Position numbers and translations under genes: made by a program. Below the pieces are notes generated by a model. The model did no database searches. It was given only the letters and a program-made list of their open reading frames with translations, and was not told the origin of the DNA. This document shows positions 9,018-21,270 of a stretch of DNA of 64,000 nt, piece by piece. The stretch is from NCBI GenBank assembly GCA_963383645.1, contig OY726559.1, positions 116,425,441 through 116,489,440 of the forward strand, in the 5' to 3' direction. Every line of letters begins with the position of its first letter. The first letter of the stretch is position 1. Source of the DNA: Muscardinus avellanarius. Taxonomy: Eukaryota; Chordata; Mammalia; Rodentia; Gliridae.

Positions 9018-10629
9018 TTATTTTGTCTCTCTTATGCTTTTTCCTCATACATTTAAAAGGTTTACTTCCCTATGGACAGAATTAAATATCTTTCCTATAT
9101 CCTGAGAAATCCTGTTGACTATACAGAAGTATATACCATGCAAAAGTAATAACTAATTAATAATAAAAAAAGATATTATAGCTATATTTTTCTCCAACAC
9201 ACTGTCCCACAGTGACACTGATATAAGGTAAAAGGGCTTTGTTCAATCATGAATACCACCATTAGTACGAATGCATCAATCCATGAGGTATTAGTCATGT
9301 CAAACAAGGCCAAAAAACAGAAACCACTGACCTGGATCCTTATGTCAAAGACACCAGAAGATGCTTTCCAATGAATGCTAGTGAGAACAGAGAAATCGTG
9401 CTAAAATTTCTTGACACGTGAAAAGCATTCAAGAAACTGTTTTCCTGAACTCTAAGGAAAACACATGTATCTTTAAGATTTAGGCAAGTGGGTGAAGACA
9501 AAGAAAAAAGGAATAGAGAAATGTCAACAAGTTTCTACTATTAGAAGAAATACCCTTTCATGAGAATCCTACCCAAATCTTACTTCTCATATTATGGGCT
9601 GAAAGGGATGCAGAGGCCCATGTTCACATTGTGCAGACAAGTTTAGCATGCAAATAATCCATGCCAGAATAGTAATTCCATTTCAAGCCTCCAAGCTCTG
9701 AGTTTGATAGTTTTATAACACAGTTTATAAAACCTGCCTTTCTTGACATTTTACTTGAATAAATCAAGTGGACATGGCACTGATTGTCAAAGTTTAAATG
9801 ATCTCTACTACAGTGAAGGGAGGAATGGAAAGCAACACTATGATGTCTGTTTGTTGTCCACAAGCCACTTCAAGGTGGCACTTCCTTCCTCCTAGTGTCC
9901 TGTTTCCCTGCTTGAAGTGCTATCCACAAAAAAACTACAAAGCAGCAAACTTCATAAAGAATCAGACCAGCAGGCCTCACTCAGCTGCCACAGACAGGGG
10001 TGGGCATGGGATGCCTCGGTCTCTTCTGTGGCCACTCTCTAAGGTGGGCAGCCCCAACAAAGTGAGAAATAAAGAAATTACAATGCGGAACCAGCACAGA
10101 CCTGGTCCAACTAAGGTGGAGGTACAGAGTGACACTGACAGACATTACAATAGGTACAGACTGAGATACACATCCAACAATAGCTGAACTCTCCATGTTT
10201 TCTGAAGAACCCATAAATGACTGAAAATGTTTTCTTTTCTATCCCTATCCACTCAAGGACAGAATTAACAGATACTCCTTTTTTTAGCGGGACATAAAAT
10301 CACTTTACTCAAAAAGGTGAACAAGTTTCACTATAGACATCAATTTTTCTCTGTCCTTTTCCTTTATTCTTATAAAATATGTTTCTGTCTTGTTATTAAG
10401 TCAGTTGACCAACTCTCTCACCTGTAAGGGAAAGACAAAACAAGAATCCAAACCAAGTCAATGGCAAGAGAATGTCTGAAATTGAAGGCAACTAAATTTC
10501 ACCACTGACTGAAGCTGGAGGGTAAAAAGAAGGAAAGAGTCAAGGATTATTTCTAGATATTTATATATATACTTCAAAAAAAGAAGTCAGGACTTGAGTC
10601 TTCAGTATATATGTAGTTTATTGAACTAG
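9018..10629. other. Intergenic, no feature recognised
   Basis: Unique-looking AT-rich sequence. The open frames near 9624-10214 are short, overlap on both strands and have no recognisable domain. I see no splice-bounded exon or known repeat with confidence. Confidence 0.5.
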
Positions 10630-10855
10630 TTAAAAGTGCAGACTGTGGAGCTATAATCTCAGGGCACAATTTCAGACCTGTCACTAATTTACTGTACCCC
10701 TTTGGAAATTTACTCGAAATATCTATTCCTTGGTTTTATCAGATGAAAATTCGAATAGTTCCTCTCTTAGCACTGTTAAACAGATTGAACTGATACATGA
10801 CCAGCACTTAGGACAGTACCTGGCACATAAGAAGCACTGAGTAAATGGCTGCCCC
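10630..10855 (+). mobile_element. MIR SINE, sense
   Basis: Diverged but recognisable MIR landmarks occur in order: gcagactgtggagc, a region ending ttatcagatgaaaat, and cttaggacagtacctggcacataagaagcactgagtaaatg at the 3' side (read in parts). It is an ancient tRNA-derived mammalian SINE. Confidence 0.75.
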
Positions 10856-11270
10856 CACAGATGAGAAAGACAAGAGGAAGAAACCAAGGAGAGAATTTAA
10901 GAAAACATGTGAGGAACAGGATGGCAACCAAGAGGGGACTTTGTGCTTCAGTCGTGAGACTCAGAACTCAAACCGAGAAGACTGCTTCTTGATGAGGGAA
11001 GAAAAGCAGTGAAAAACTCAACAAAACAATAAAGGTTGAAACATGGTGGAATAAGAGCCAAAAGAGAAGGCAGAGGATGTAGAGCTCCATGAGTCTTACC
11101 TGGTGAATGGAGTCCAGTGGAGATGGCATCAGTGCCAAGTTGGCCAGGCTGCTCTAGGGCTGGTAGCTCGCAGCATCACATCTCACAGAGACCTTCAGCA
11201 AAGAAACAGTATATGATTATGAAGCCAGTGGCTACAGTCCATTACCAAAAGCAGTTGGCATTTTGATCCA
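10856..11270. other. Intergenic, no feature recognised
   Basis: Purine-rich, non-coding sequence between a MIR and the presumed 5' UTR of an L1. No supported gene or repeat. Confidence 0.4.
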
Positions 11271-14090
11271 TGCACAAAGACCTAGCCACCCAGACAATCC
11301 AGCCAGATCCTGCAGCTCCAGCTGAACACATCTCTCCTTGCAAAGACCCAGCCAGATCCAGCAGAACCCATCTCTTCCTGTGAAGACCCAGAGTGGTGCT
11401 CATTAAGACCATAAGTTAACAAGCTGTCCCAGCAGGACATCACCTTGCGCAGCCACAGGGACTTGTATGTCAAGTAAATAGATTCACAGGGTTCTGAGAC
11501 TGCAAATCACACCTACAGGCTTGTAAGACACAGCAGAAACAGCCCCTAGAGACATTCAGGTGGAAGGTACCTACAATCCATAGTTCACTGAGCCCTTATA
11601 ATCTCCTGGGATCATCACAGGACATCTACCCATGGTATCTGGGGTTAAATAATTCAGCCTACCAAGTTGCAGGCTCAGAAAGCAGTAAACGTGTACCTGG
11701 TCATGTTTGGGTACTACAAACATGAACACCAGAGGCCACAAGGGCTCAAATGATTGCAACCACCCAGAGCAGCAGTGATGTCCCTGGGCTAAAAATCTGA
11801 GTCACTCAAGCCCCAAGCTCAAAACAGACCAATCTTTCCCTTCCAGAGGCTAGGCTTTGGTGGTACCATCTTGGCCTAGCCACACCTGGAAGACAGGAGA
11901 CCAGCAGGGTTTCACTTATTCACAAGTATAGGCTGGAAATTCAACACTCTGTCAGCAAAGTTTGTGCTTGACATGCATGCATGCTAGCAACTGACAGTAC
12001 CTCACATAACTGTAACAAGCAGATAAGAGGCAGTGTCTCAGGGGCCATCAAGCTCAGCAAGTTGGTCCACAATCTAAGAATATAGCAACTGTCAGCTTTG
12101 CTGGGCCTAAGCCCACTGGACACAGAGGTTAGAGGTCAGTGCTCTGCAGTATCACAGGCTCACAATCAGCAGAAAAGTGATGGTATTTGTGAGGCCCTAA
12201 ATCCCAACCAGCAAGCTGCAGTGTCAGAATAGAACATCATAATCTCTAGCCCTACAGAGTTTGGGTCTAGAGAACACAGCGGCTTATAGCCAATCAGACT
12301 CCTGTTTGCCTTCACTAAAAAATACATCTAGTTATAGAGGCTCTGGGGGACAAGCTCAAAACTTTGATTACATGAGTCATATTGGTAAAAGCAAATATAT
12401 ACCCCCACATAGACTTATTATAAAGTGATAACAAATAGATACAGGACTCACAAAGAAAAAGGAAGAAGATGCCAAGACAAAAGAAATGTAAACTTAAAAA
12501 CTCTGAAAATATGAGAATGAAGAACAGCAAGGAAACAATGAACTCCCACAACTCAACTAGGTGATCTATAGAAAACAGAACCATCAGTGATCTGTAGAAA
12601 ATGCAAGATGGAGAATTTTGAATTTTGACCTTCAAAAGTGTACAGAAAATGAAGAAGGAAATTGAGACTCTAAAAAAGAACCAGAAAGAGGCTTTGAGTA
12701 GAATGACGGAGTCAGTAATTGAATTAAAGACCACAATAGAAATCAACTCTGGCAGGATAGATGACATGGAAAATAAATGTCACTCTTGGAAGACAGTTCA
12801 TTCAAATCTGAAAACACAGTTAACAATATACAGAAGACATTAGACATTACAATACAGCTTAAACATTCAAGAAATATGGAAAATACAAAATGTCCTAATT
12901 TATGGATAAAGGGCATTAAAGAAGGTCAAGAAGCACAAACCAAGGATTTAAAAAAATCTTCAGAAAAATAATTTCAAAGAATTTTCCAAACAGAAAAATA
13001 TTTGAACATCCACATGTAGAATACATACCAAACACCATTAATATCAAGAAGGACCTCCCTACACCACATACTATCAAAATGACTAAAAGCAGAAAGAAAA
13101 AAAGAATGGGTGTAATTCAGGGGCTAAATAATTAAAATCACTATAGACTTCTCAGCCCAAGTCATGAATACCTGGAGGGACTAGTATGATGTACTCTAGT
13201 CACTGGAAGAAAACAACTTCCAACCAAGACTGCTATATCCAGCAAAGATATCATTCAAAATTGATGGAGAAATAAAAACATTACAAGACAAGCAGAATAA
13301 AGAATTCATGACTACCAAGACAGCACTAGAGAAAATACTTAAAGAAATCAAACATAAAAAATAAAATAAAAAAATTGAAACCAGAGAAGTTAGCCCCATC
13401 CGGTGGACAAGAAATAGCACTACATCAAACAGAACTCAAAATGACAGGAAACAAAAATCAATAAGAGCAAAATCTCAATAATAACAATGAATGTCAAAGG
13501 TCTTAACTCCCCAATTAAAAAACAGAGACTGTTAATATAGATTATAAAACATAATCCAACTATATGCTGCTTGAAAAAACTCATGTTATAGCTAAAGATG
13601 TCCATATGTTAAAGGTGAAAGGATGGAAAATATATATCCTGCAAATGAAGACCCAAAACAAGAAGGGATAGCAATGATCATATCCAAAAACAGACTTTAA
13701 GCTAAGACACACCAGAAGAGACAAAGCAGGTAATTCTCATTAATAAAAGGAATAATCCAATTAGAAGATATAATGACAGAAAACATTTATGCCCCAAATG
13801 TGGGTGCACCCACATTTGTAAAACAAATTCTTTGGGACACCAGGTCTTAAATAGCCCCAAATACAATAATATTAGGAGACTTCAATACACCACTCACACC
13901 ACTAGATAGATCTTCTGGACAAAATATGAGTAAAGAGTCTTCAGACCTAAAGAACAGTATAAACCAAATGGGCCTATTAGACCTCTACAAAATATTTCAA
14001 CCAGAAACAACTGAATACACATTCTTCTCAGCTGCCTATGAACTTTCTCCAAAACAGACTACATCCCTAGCCACAAAGGAATCACAAGAA

Positions 14091-14298
14091 TTTTTTTTTT
14101 TTTTTTTTTTTTTGGTGGTACTGGGGTTCCTGGAAGCCCTTCTACCTCCAGGCTACACTCCCAGACCTATTTTTTACATTTTCATTTAGGAAACAGGGTC
14201 TCCTAAACCAGCGCGCACGGCTGGCTTCGAACTTGCGCGATCCTCCTGTCTCTGCCTCCCAAGCGCGGGGATTACAAGCATGCGCCACCACGCCCGGC
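14091..14298 (-). mobile_element. Young B1-dID SINE, antisense
   Basis: A T21 tail, ID-like part containing gggtgta-type boxes in antisense (ctacactcccagacc), then a B1 part ending cgccaccacgcccggc. Target duplication acaagaa at 14084-14090 and 14299-14305. It is inserted in the ORF2 endonuclease region of L1 host 1. Confidence 0.9.
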
Positions 14299-15496
14299 AC
14301 AAGAAAATTTTTAACATGTGATATAATCCCCTGCATCTTCTTAGATCACAACAGAATGAAAGTAGAAACCAACAACAGGAAGATCAAGTCTTATAATAAC
14401 ATGGAGAATGAATGATACACTCTTTTTTTTTGTTTCAAAAATTTTTTTTATTGGTGCAATGTATTCATACATCATAATGATATAAAGAAAATATTTTTGT
14501 AGACATACATGCACACATTGCCCAGTTAGCCCCTACCCAATCCCCACCCTGTTCCCTCCCCATCCCTCCTTTCCATGCTTGGCTTAGTGGTTGACATCTA
14601 GTTTTATAGCAATTTATCCAATATTAACGATGATAATCTCACAAAACAGTTTCATTTGTCTGATACCAAGCTTTTGATGACTAAAAGATAACAGTTCATA
14701 TTTCTTTTTGCTTTCTTTCTTACCAGAGAATATTTTTCTCTTTTCTTTTTTTTTTTTAGGTGAAGCTATCATACATTTATTTATTTTTCAGAAAAAAATC
14801 TATCCTAATATGGAATATGGACTCTAGATACGCAAAACAATCTCAAAGAAGAACAAAGCTAGAAGATGTATATTTTCTGATTTCAAACCATATAAAGCTA
14901 CAATAATTGAAACAGTGTAGTACTGTTCCAGAGGCAGATATATAAACCACTGGAGTTAAATAAAAGCCTAGAGCTAAATTCTTCCCTATATTGTCAAGTT
15001 ATTTTTGACAAGGTTTCCACGAACATTTGGTAGTGGAAATAATCTTTTAACTAAATATTGTTGAAAAATAATAATTACATGGAAAAGAATAAAATTGGAC
15101 CCTTACCTAAAACCATATACAAATATTAACTCAAAATAGATAAAAGACCCAAGTATAAATCTTAATAGTATAAACTTTTAGAAGAAAATCTGGGTCATAA
15201 AACCTCACAACATTGAAATTGGCAGTGATTTCTTGGATATGATTTCAATGGTGCAGGCAACAAAAGAGTATACAAACTCCCTAAAAAGTAAAAAAATATT
15301 GTATATCCAAAGACAATGTAAATGGAGTTAAAAGTTACTAATAGAATGGGATAAAATATTTCCAAATGCTATATCTGAAGGTATATTAATATTCCAACTA
15401 GAAATCCTAAAAATTAGCAACAATAAAAGCAAACAATACAATTTAGAGATAGGCAAAAGACTAACATAAATAATGAATCTCCACAGATAACCAATC

Positions 15497-16467
15497 TTAG
15501 TTGTCTGTTGGATGGAAAATCTTGTTTCTCTGGTTCTGGTGTGTGTTACCTATTTCTTCTTTGTAGTTAATCTCTTTGAGTATTTTCTCTAGTGCTGATT
15601 TTAAAGACATAAATTCCTTCAGTTTCTGTTTGTCGTGAAAGCTTCTTATTTCTCCATCTAATTTGATAGAAAGTTTTGCTGGGTAGAAAATTTTTGGCTG
15701 GAAGTTGTTTTCTTTCAGGGTTTGGAATATGTTACTCCAAGCCCTTCTGGCTCTCATGACTTGGTTTGGGAAGTCTGGAGTGATTCTAATTGGTTTGCCT
15801 CTGAATGTCACTTGGCCCTTTTTTTTGTTGCCTTTAAGATTCTCTGCTTGGCTTCCACATTGGTCATTTTGACAATTATGTGGCGTGGGGATCCTCTTCT
15901 CTGATCCTGTCTAAAGGGAGTTCTATAAGTTTCCTGGACCTGTGTATTGACCTCTTGCTCTATGTTTGGAAAATTTTCTGCTATTACTTCCTTGAAAAGA
16001 TTGTTAATCCCTTTGGTTTCACCTTCTTTTCTCTCCTCTATCCAATTATTCTTAGGTTAGCTCTCTTAAAATGGGCCCATATTTCTTCAATGTCAGATTC
16101 CTGCTGTCGGATTTTTTTTTCTAAATTAGAAACTATGCGTTCATTTTTTGAATGATCATCTTCTAGGAGCAAGATTCTATTCTCCATGTGGTCTAATCGG
16201 TTGTTTGTGCTTTGAATTGAGGCCTTTACTTCATTAATTGCATCCTTTATCTCTCTTTGGCTCTCTCTGAATTCTTTTCGAAACACCTCTATTAATAATT
16301 TCTACAGTTATTTTCCTGATTTGATCTTCTATAAATCTCTGAATTTCTGTTTTATCAGGTTCTGATGTTGTGGGGTTGTGGGCATTCATTGCTCCATTGT
16401 TATTTCTCTTTCCCAAGATTTCGGAAGTTTGTACCTTCTCTGGGTTCTTCCCTGGGTCACTACGACT
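15497..16467 (-). pseudogene. L1 ORF1 remnant in HAL1-like copy 1
   Basis: Translations include a coiled coil (IQSTNNRLDHMENRILLLED), a segment reading SDIEEIWAHFKRANLRIIG, and the C-terminal part with RARRAWSNIFQTLKENN. These are the coiled-coil, RRM-like and C-terminal domains of L1 ORF1p, an RNA-binding trimer. The frame is shifted near 16290 (a 2-nt gain relative to the other copies) and again between 15812 and 16037, so no full protein is possible. Confidence 0.8.
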
Positions 16468-17360
16468 TCACTTAAGGTGCTGTGGATCTCAAGTCTATGG
16501 TATCTCAGTTTACACTATTCCTTTACTGGGTTGTATCGCAGAGTCTCAGACCCTGGGAGTCAATCGAGGCTGCTTTATACCATAGGGGGTGCCAGGTTGG
16601 GCGTTCTCCTATGGTGTAATATCTCTGCCACCACCACTCCCCCACTGGGTCAAGTCCCTGGGAGTACAGTACTGGGATTTCTCCTCTAGGGGCCCCAATT
16701 TGACTCACTGTTGAGTGCGCAGATGGAGCTGTCGTGGACTCGGTGAATTCGCTGCTGCTGCCGCTGGTAGCAATATGGCGCCGCTGCCGCGCCCTCAGCC
16801 GTGAGGCTGGCGTATTTCTTTTCTGTTTTTGAACTCCACTCTGGGTCCCTGAAGGGTGCACTTAGCCCAGCCCCTGGGAGCTTTAGATGCTCCCTGCACT
16901 GAGAGATCTGTCGAGTCCCACCTGGCTGTTCCGCAGCAGCTCACCTCGGCTCGCTGTCCGCCGCTCCTCTCTGGAGCTTGGTAGGCTGTTGAGTGTGTTG
17001 GTCTGGTGCCGTCCGGTGAACTTGCTGCTGCTGCCAGCAGTAAGGCGCTGCTGCCGCGTTCTCGGGCGTGGGGCCAGCGTATCTCCTCTCTGGTTTCTGA
17101 ACTCCATTATGAGTTCCCTTCCTCTCTGGAGCTTGGTGCTGCAAGGCAAAATGGCGCCCGCCGCTTCACGCCGTGGTTCCGGCTGCAGCACTGTGGTCTG
17201 GTTTCTGGTATCTCGTTTTTCCAGCCCTCTTTTTCTCTGTCCTTTAAAATTACATTTTTTGTTTCTCTGCTGATAGTGTTTTCTGGCTATGAAAGGCGCT
17301 GATTTTGTGGTAATAGAGATTGGTTGTTAGCGGGGCTTGTAAGCCCCGTTTTGCTCCGTT

Positions 17361-17368
17361 GCCATCTT
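17361..17368 (-). promoter_or_regulatory. YY1-like site at the L1 5' end
   Basis: GCCATCTT (AAGATGGC on the element strand) lies about 13-20 bp from the element's 5' end. That is where primate L1s carry a YY1 site that sets the transcription start. The same motif sits at the start of the copies at 23085 and 28136. Confidence 0.5.
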
Positions 17369-17816
17369 CCCAGAAGTCTCTGAATGATACACTCTTGAAA
17401 GAGGATGGGATCAGAAAATCAATAAGGGAGAAACAAAAAAAAATCCTGTTTCCTGTAATTAAATGAAAATAGAGACACGACATATCAAAATCTAAGGGAC
17501 ACTTTGAAGGTGGTGTTAAGAGGAAAATTTATAGCACTGAGTACCCACATAAGAAAAACAGAAAGTCACCAAATAAACAACATGACACTCCTCAATGATC
17601 TATAAAAACAGAAAGTCTCATCCCAAAGCCAGCAGAAGGCAGGAGATAATTAAAATCAGAGAAAAAATAATGGAATAGAGAATTAAAAAAAAACTACAAA
17701 GGATCAACAAAACAAAAAGATGGTTCTTTGAAAAGATTAATAACATTGACAAAACCCTAGCCAACCTAACTAAAAGAAAGAAAAAATAAACCTAAATTAC
17801 TAAAATCAGAAACGAA

Positions 17817-18031
17817 GCTGGGTATGGTAGCTCACACTTGTAATCCCAGCGCTTGGGAGGCTGAGACAGGAGGATCGCACGGGTTCGAAGCCAGCCTTAG
17901 CTACTTAGTGAGGCTCTCAGCAACTTAGTGAGACCCTGTTTCCAAATAAAGTATACATTAAAAAAAAAAAGTCTGGGAGTATAGCCCGGAGGTAGAAAAG
18001 CCCCTGGTTTCCACCCCCAGTACCACCAAAA
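17817..18031 (+). mobile_element. B1-dID SINE, sense
   Basis: B1 half (gctcacacttgtaatcccagcg...), an A-rich linker, ID-like half (gtctgggagtatagcccgg), and a poly(A) tail. It is inserted in ORF2 of L1 host 1 with an imperfect duplication around aaa(t/c)cagaaa(c/t)ga. Confidence 0.9.
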
Positions 18032-20975
18032 AAAAAATTGAAACCAGAAATGAAAATGGAGATGACACCGCAGATAGTGGGAAAATTCAGAGGATGACAG
18101 AAACTATTTTGAAAAGTTAAATTTCAATAACTTGGAATATATGGAAGAAATAAACAGATTTCTAGACACATACAACCTACCTAAAGTGAACCAAGATGAT
18201 ATAGAAAACCCAAACCAACCAATGGCAAGGAAAGCAATAGAAACAGCAATAAAAAGTCTGTTATCAAAGAAAAGCCCAAATTCAGAAAGATTTCCAGCTG
18301 AATTCTACAAAACCTTTACAGAAGAACTAAATTGAATACTTTACAAGTTATTTCATGAAATCAAAAAAGATGGAATTCTTCCAGACTCCTATGAGGCCAG
18401 TATCACATTAACACCAAATACAAATAAAGATACCTCAAGAAAAGAAAAGTACAGACCAATATCATTGATGAATATAGATGCAAAAATTCTAAACAAAATA
18501 CTAGTTATGTCATTCAAAACCACATTAAGAAAACTTTACACCATGACCAAGTTAGTTTCATTCCAGGAAAGTAAGGCTAGTTCAACATACACATATCAAT
18601 ATATATATATAAAATTCACCACATAAATACAACTAAGGACAAAAATCACATTATCATCTTAATAGACACTTAAAAGGCATCTGAAAAATCCAACACCCAT
18701 TCAAGTTAAAAACACTGCAGAAAATTGCAACAGAAGGAAGGTACCTCAACATCATTAAGGCAATATACAAAAATCCCAAAGCCAACATTATATTAAATGG
18801 AAAAAAACCTGCATGAATTCCCTTTAAAATCAGGAATGAGACAAAGATGCCCACTATCACCACTCCTTTTCAATAGAGTCTTTAAAACTCTTGCCAGAGC
18901 AGTAAGACAAGAGAAGGATATCAAAGGAATTCAAATAAGAAGAGAAGAATTAAAATTCTTTTTTTTTTTTTTTGCAGATGAAACAATCTAGAAGACCCAA
19001 AAATCTTAACCAAAAAACTACTAGAGCTGACTAACAAATTCAGCAAAGTAGCAAAATGCAAAATCAACCAATTTTAAAAAGTCAGTAGCTTTTCTATATA
19101 CCAACCATAAACTCACTGAGAAAGAAATCCATAAAACAATTCCATTCACAAAAACCTCAAAACCAATAAAATACCTAGGAATAAAACTAACCAAGGAGGT
19201 AAAAGACCTCTACAATGAAAATAATAAAACACTAAAGAAAGAAATTGAAGATCTTAAAACATAGAAAGATCTCCTTTGCTCTAAGGCAGAATAAATATTA
19301 TCAAAACAGCCATTCTAGTAAAAGTGATCTACAGAGTCAATGCAATCCCTATAAAACTAACAATGCCATTCTTCATAGATCTAGAAAAATCAGTCATAAA
19401 TTACATGTGAAGAAAAAAAAAGACTCAGAATAGCCAAAGCAATTCTTAACAATAACAACCATGCAGGATGCATCACAATTCCTGATTTAAAATTACTTTA
19501 AAAATACTAAAAATCCATGGTAATAAAAACAGCATGGTATTAACACAAAAACAGACATACAAACCAATGGAACAAAACATAAGATACAGAAACAAATCCA
19601 CACACAGCCAACTGATTTTCAACAAAGGTGCCAAATATATATGTTGGAGAAAAACAGCCCTTTCAACAAATGGTGTTGGGAAAACTGGTTATCCATTTGT
19701 AGAAAAATGAAAATAAATTCTTACTTCTCCCACTGCATAGGTGTCAACTCAAAATGGATTAAAACCAGAGACTGTGAAGCTACTAGAGGAGAATATAGGT
19801 CCAACACTCCAAAATATAGGCATAAGTAGAAACTTCCTCAACAAGACTCCCAAAGCTCAGAAAATGAAAATAAGAATTAATAAGTGGAATGGCATTAAAC
19901 TGTTTCAGTACATCACATGAAACCATCAAGAGTCTACAGAGAAAGCCTACAGAATGGATAAGGTCTTTGCCAACTATTCCTCTAATAGAGTACTAATATC
20001 TAAAATACACAAAGAATTTAAAAGACTTTACACTAAAAAAAATAACCCAGTCAAGAAATGAGCAACTGAATTGAATAGACACCTCATAAAAGAAGAGATA
20101 CAAATGGCCAATAGATACATAAAGAAATGTTCAACATCATTAGCAATCAGGGAGATGCAAATCCAAACTACACTGAGATTCCACCCAATCAAAATAGCAA
20201 CGATCAAGAAGTCAAATAATAGTAAATGTTGGCGATTAATGTGGGGAAATAGGAACTCTTCTACACTGTTGATGGGAGTGCAAACTAGTTCAGCAGCTAT
20301 GGAGATCAGTGTGGAAATTCCTCAGAAAGATGGGAATGAATCCACCATATGATCCTGCTATAACACTCCTGGGTATCTTTCCAATGGGTCTGAAATCAGA
20401 GAACTACAATAATATATGCATGCCCATGTTCATAAGAGCACAATTCACAATAGCTCAATATGAAACCAACCTAGGTGTCCATCAACAGATGAATGGATTA
20501 CAAAGTTATGGGAAAGACATACAATGGAATTCTATAATCAAGCAATCAAGAAGAATAAAATTATGTCAATGGAAAAAAATAAAATTATAATGGAAGAACC
20601 TGGAGAATATTATGTTAAGTGAGATTATTAGACAGTCACAGAAAGTGAAGGGTCATATGTTTTCTCTCATATGCACAAGTTAGGGAGTAATTGGGATACC
20701 AGTGTGATTCCAGACAATGGAGGAGAAACCTCAGTGGAGCCAACGAGGTTGTCTAAGGGAAGGGGAGGGAGAAGACTGAGGTTTATTAATGGAAGTACTG
20801 CCATTGACTGAGTATACATATGTGAATATACCAACATTGATCTCAGAACTCTATATCAAGAGGAGGGAAAATGGGGAGGCGGGCCACCAAATGCTATGTA
20901 TATCATGTCAACATGATTTACATTATGATTTGAGACTATAATGCACCAAAATAAAGGCACATTATAAAAAAAGAA

Positions 20976-21270
20976 AATCTACTATTAAAGTTCTACTCAT
21001 GATCAAATACCAAACAGGTCACGGGAACAGATTTTCAAACTGACTCTATCTTCCAAGTCCATGTTCTTGTCTCTGAAAAGAAGTGAGTGTTGTTAAAAGA
21101 GTCAAATAAAGTGAGAAATAAAATATGATCACTGACTTAGTAACTTAACTTTGTGATCTTAGAAAAAGCTATTCCTATGAAGAGGTGGTAATGTAAACAA
21201 ATTGTTGGAAAGCTTAGGAGCAAATTATATATCTTTGCTAATGGTTTTTAAGAAACAGGACTGGATTTTA
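20976..21270. other. Short spacer between two L1 elements
   Basis: Unique AT-rich sequence, no feature recognised. Confidence 0.4.

Larger units (their letters stand above)
14425..17380 (-). mobile_element. HAL1-like rearranged L1 (copy 1), full length with target duplication
   Basis: Flanked by a perfect 16-bp duplication tgaatgatacactctt (14409-14424 and 17381-17396), with the poly(A) as a T-run at the left. On the minus strand it reads: 5' UTR starting gagacttctgggaagatgg, GC-rich 5' UTR to about 16470, ORF1 (about 16467 down to 15497, with frameshifts), then about 650 bp of ORF2 3' sequence in the opposite orientation (it reads as sense ORF2 on the + strand, 14810-15480), then a short L1 3' end. 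No reverse transcriptase is encoded. Shares this structure with the elements at 28136 and 49552. Confidence 0.85.
11270..20975 (+). mobile_element. Old L1 retrotransposon (host element 1), interrupted by nested insertions
   Basis: L1 order is preserved on the + strand: a 5' UTR-like tract (about 11270-12600, left edge uncertain), decayed ORF1 coiled-coil region (12625-12970, for example RMTESVIELK), ORF1 C-terminal part to about 13400, ORF2 endonuclease region (13480-14424), and RT/C-terminal region from 17397. The RT active-site region is near 18975 (a FAD-like remnant after a T-run). The 3' UTR ends near 20970 at atgcaccaaaataaa. All frames carry stops and shifts. It is interrupted by a SINE at 14091-14298, a 2.96-kb HAL1-like element at 14425-17380 and a SINE at 17817-18031, so it is older than all three. 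Confidence 0.85.

Noticed and set aside
9798..10187. 129-codon ORF in intergenic DNA
   Set aside because: No homology recognised, overlapped by antisense ORFs, no splice or promoter context.
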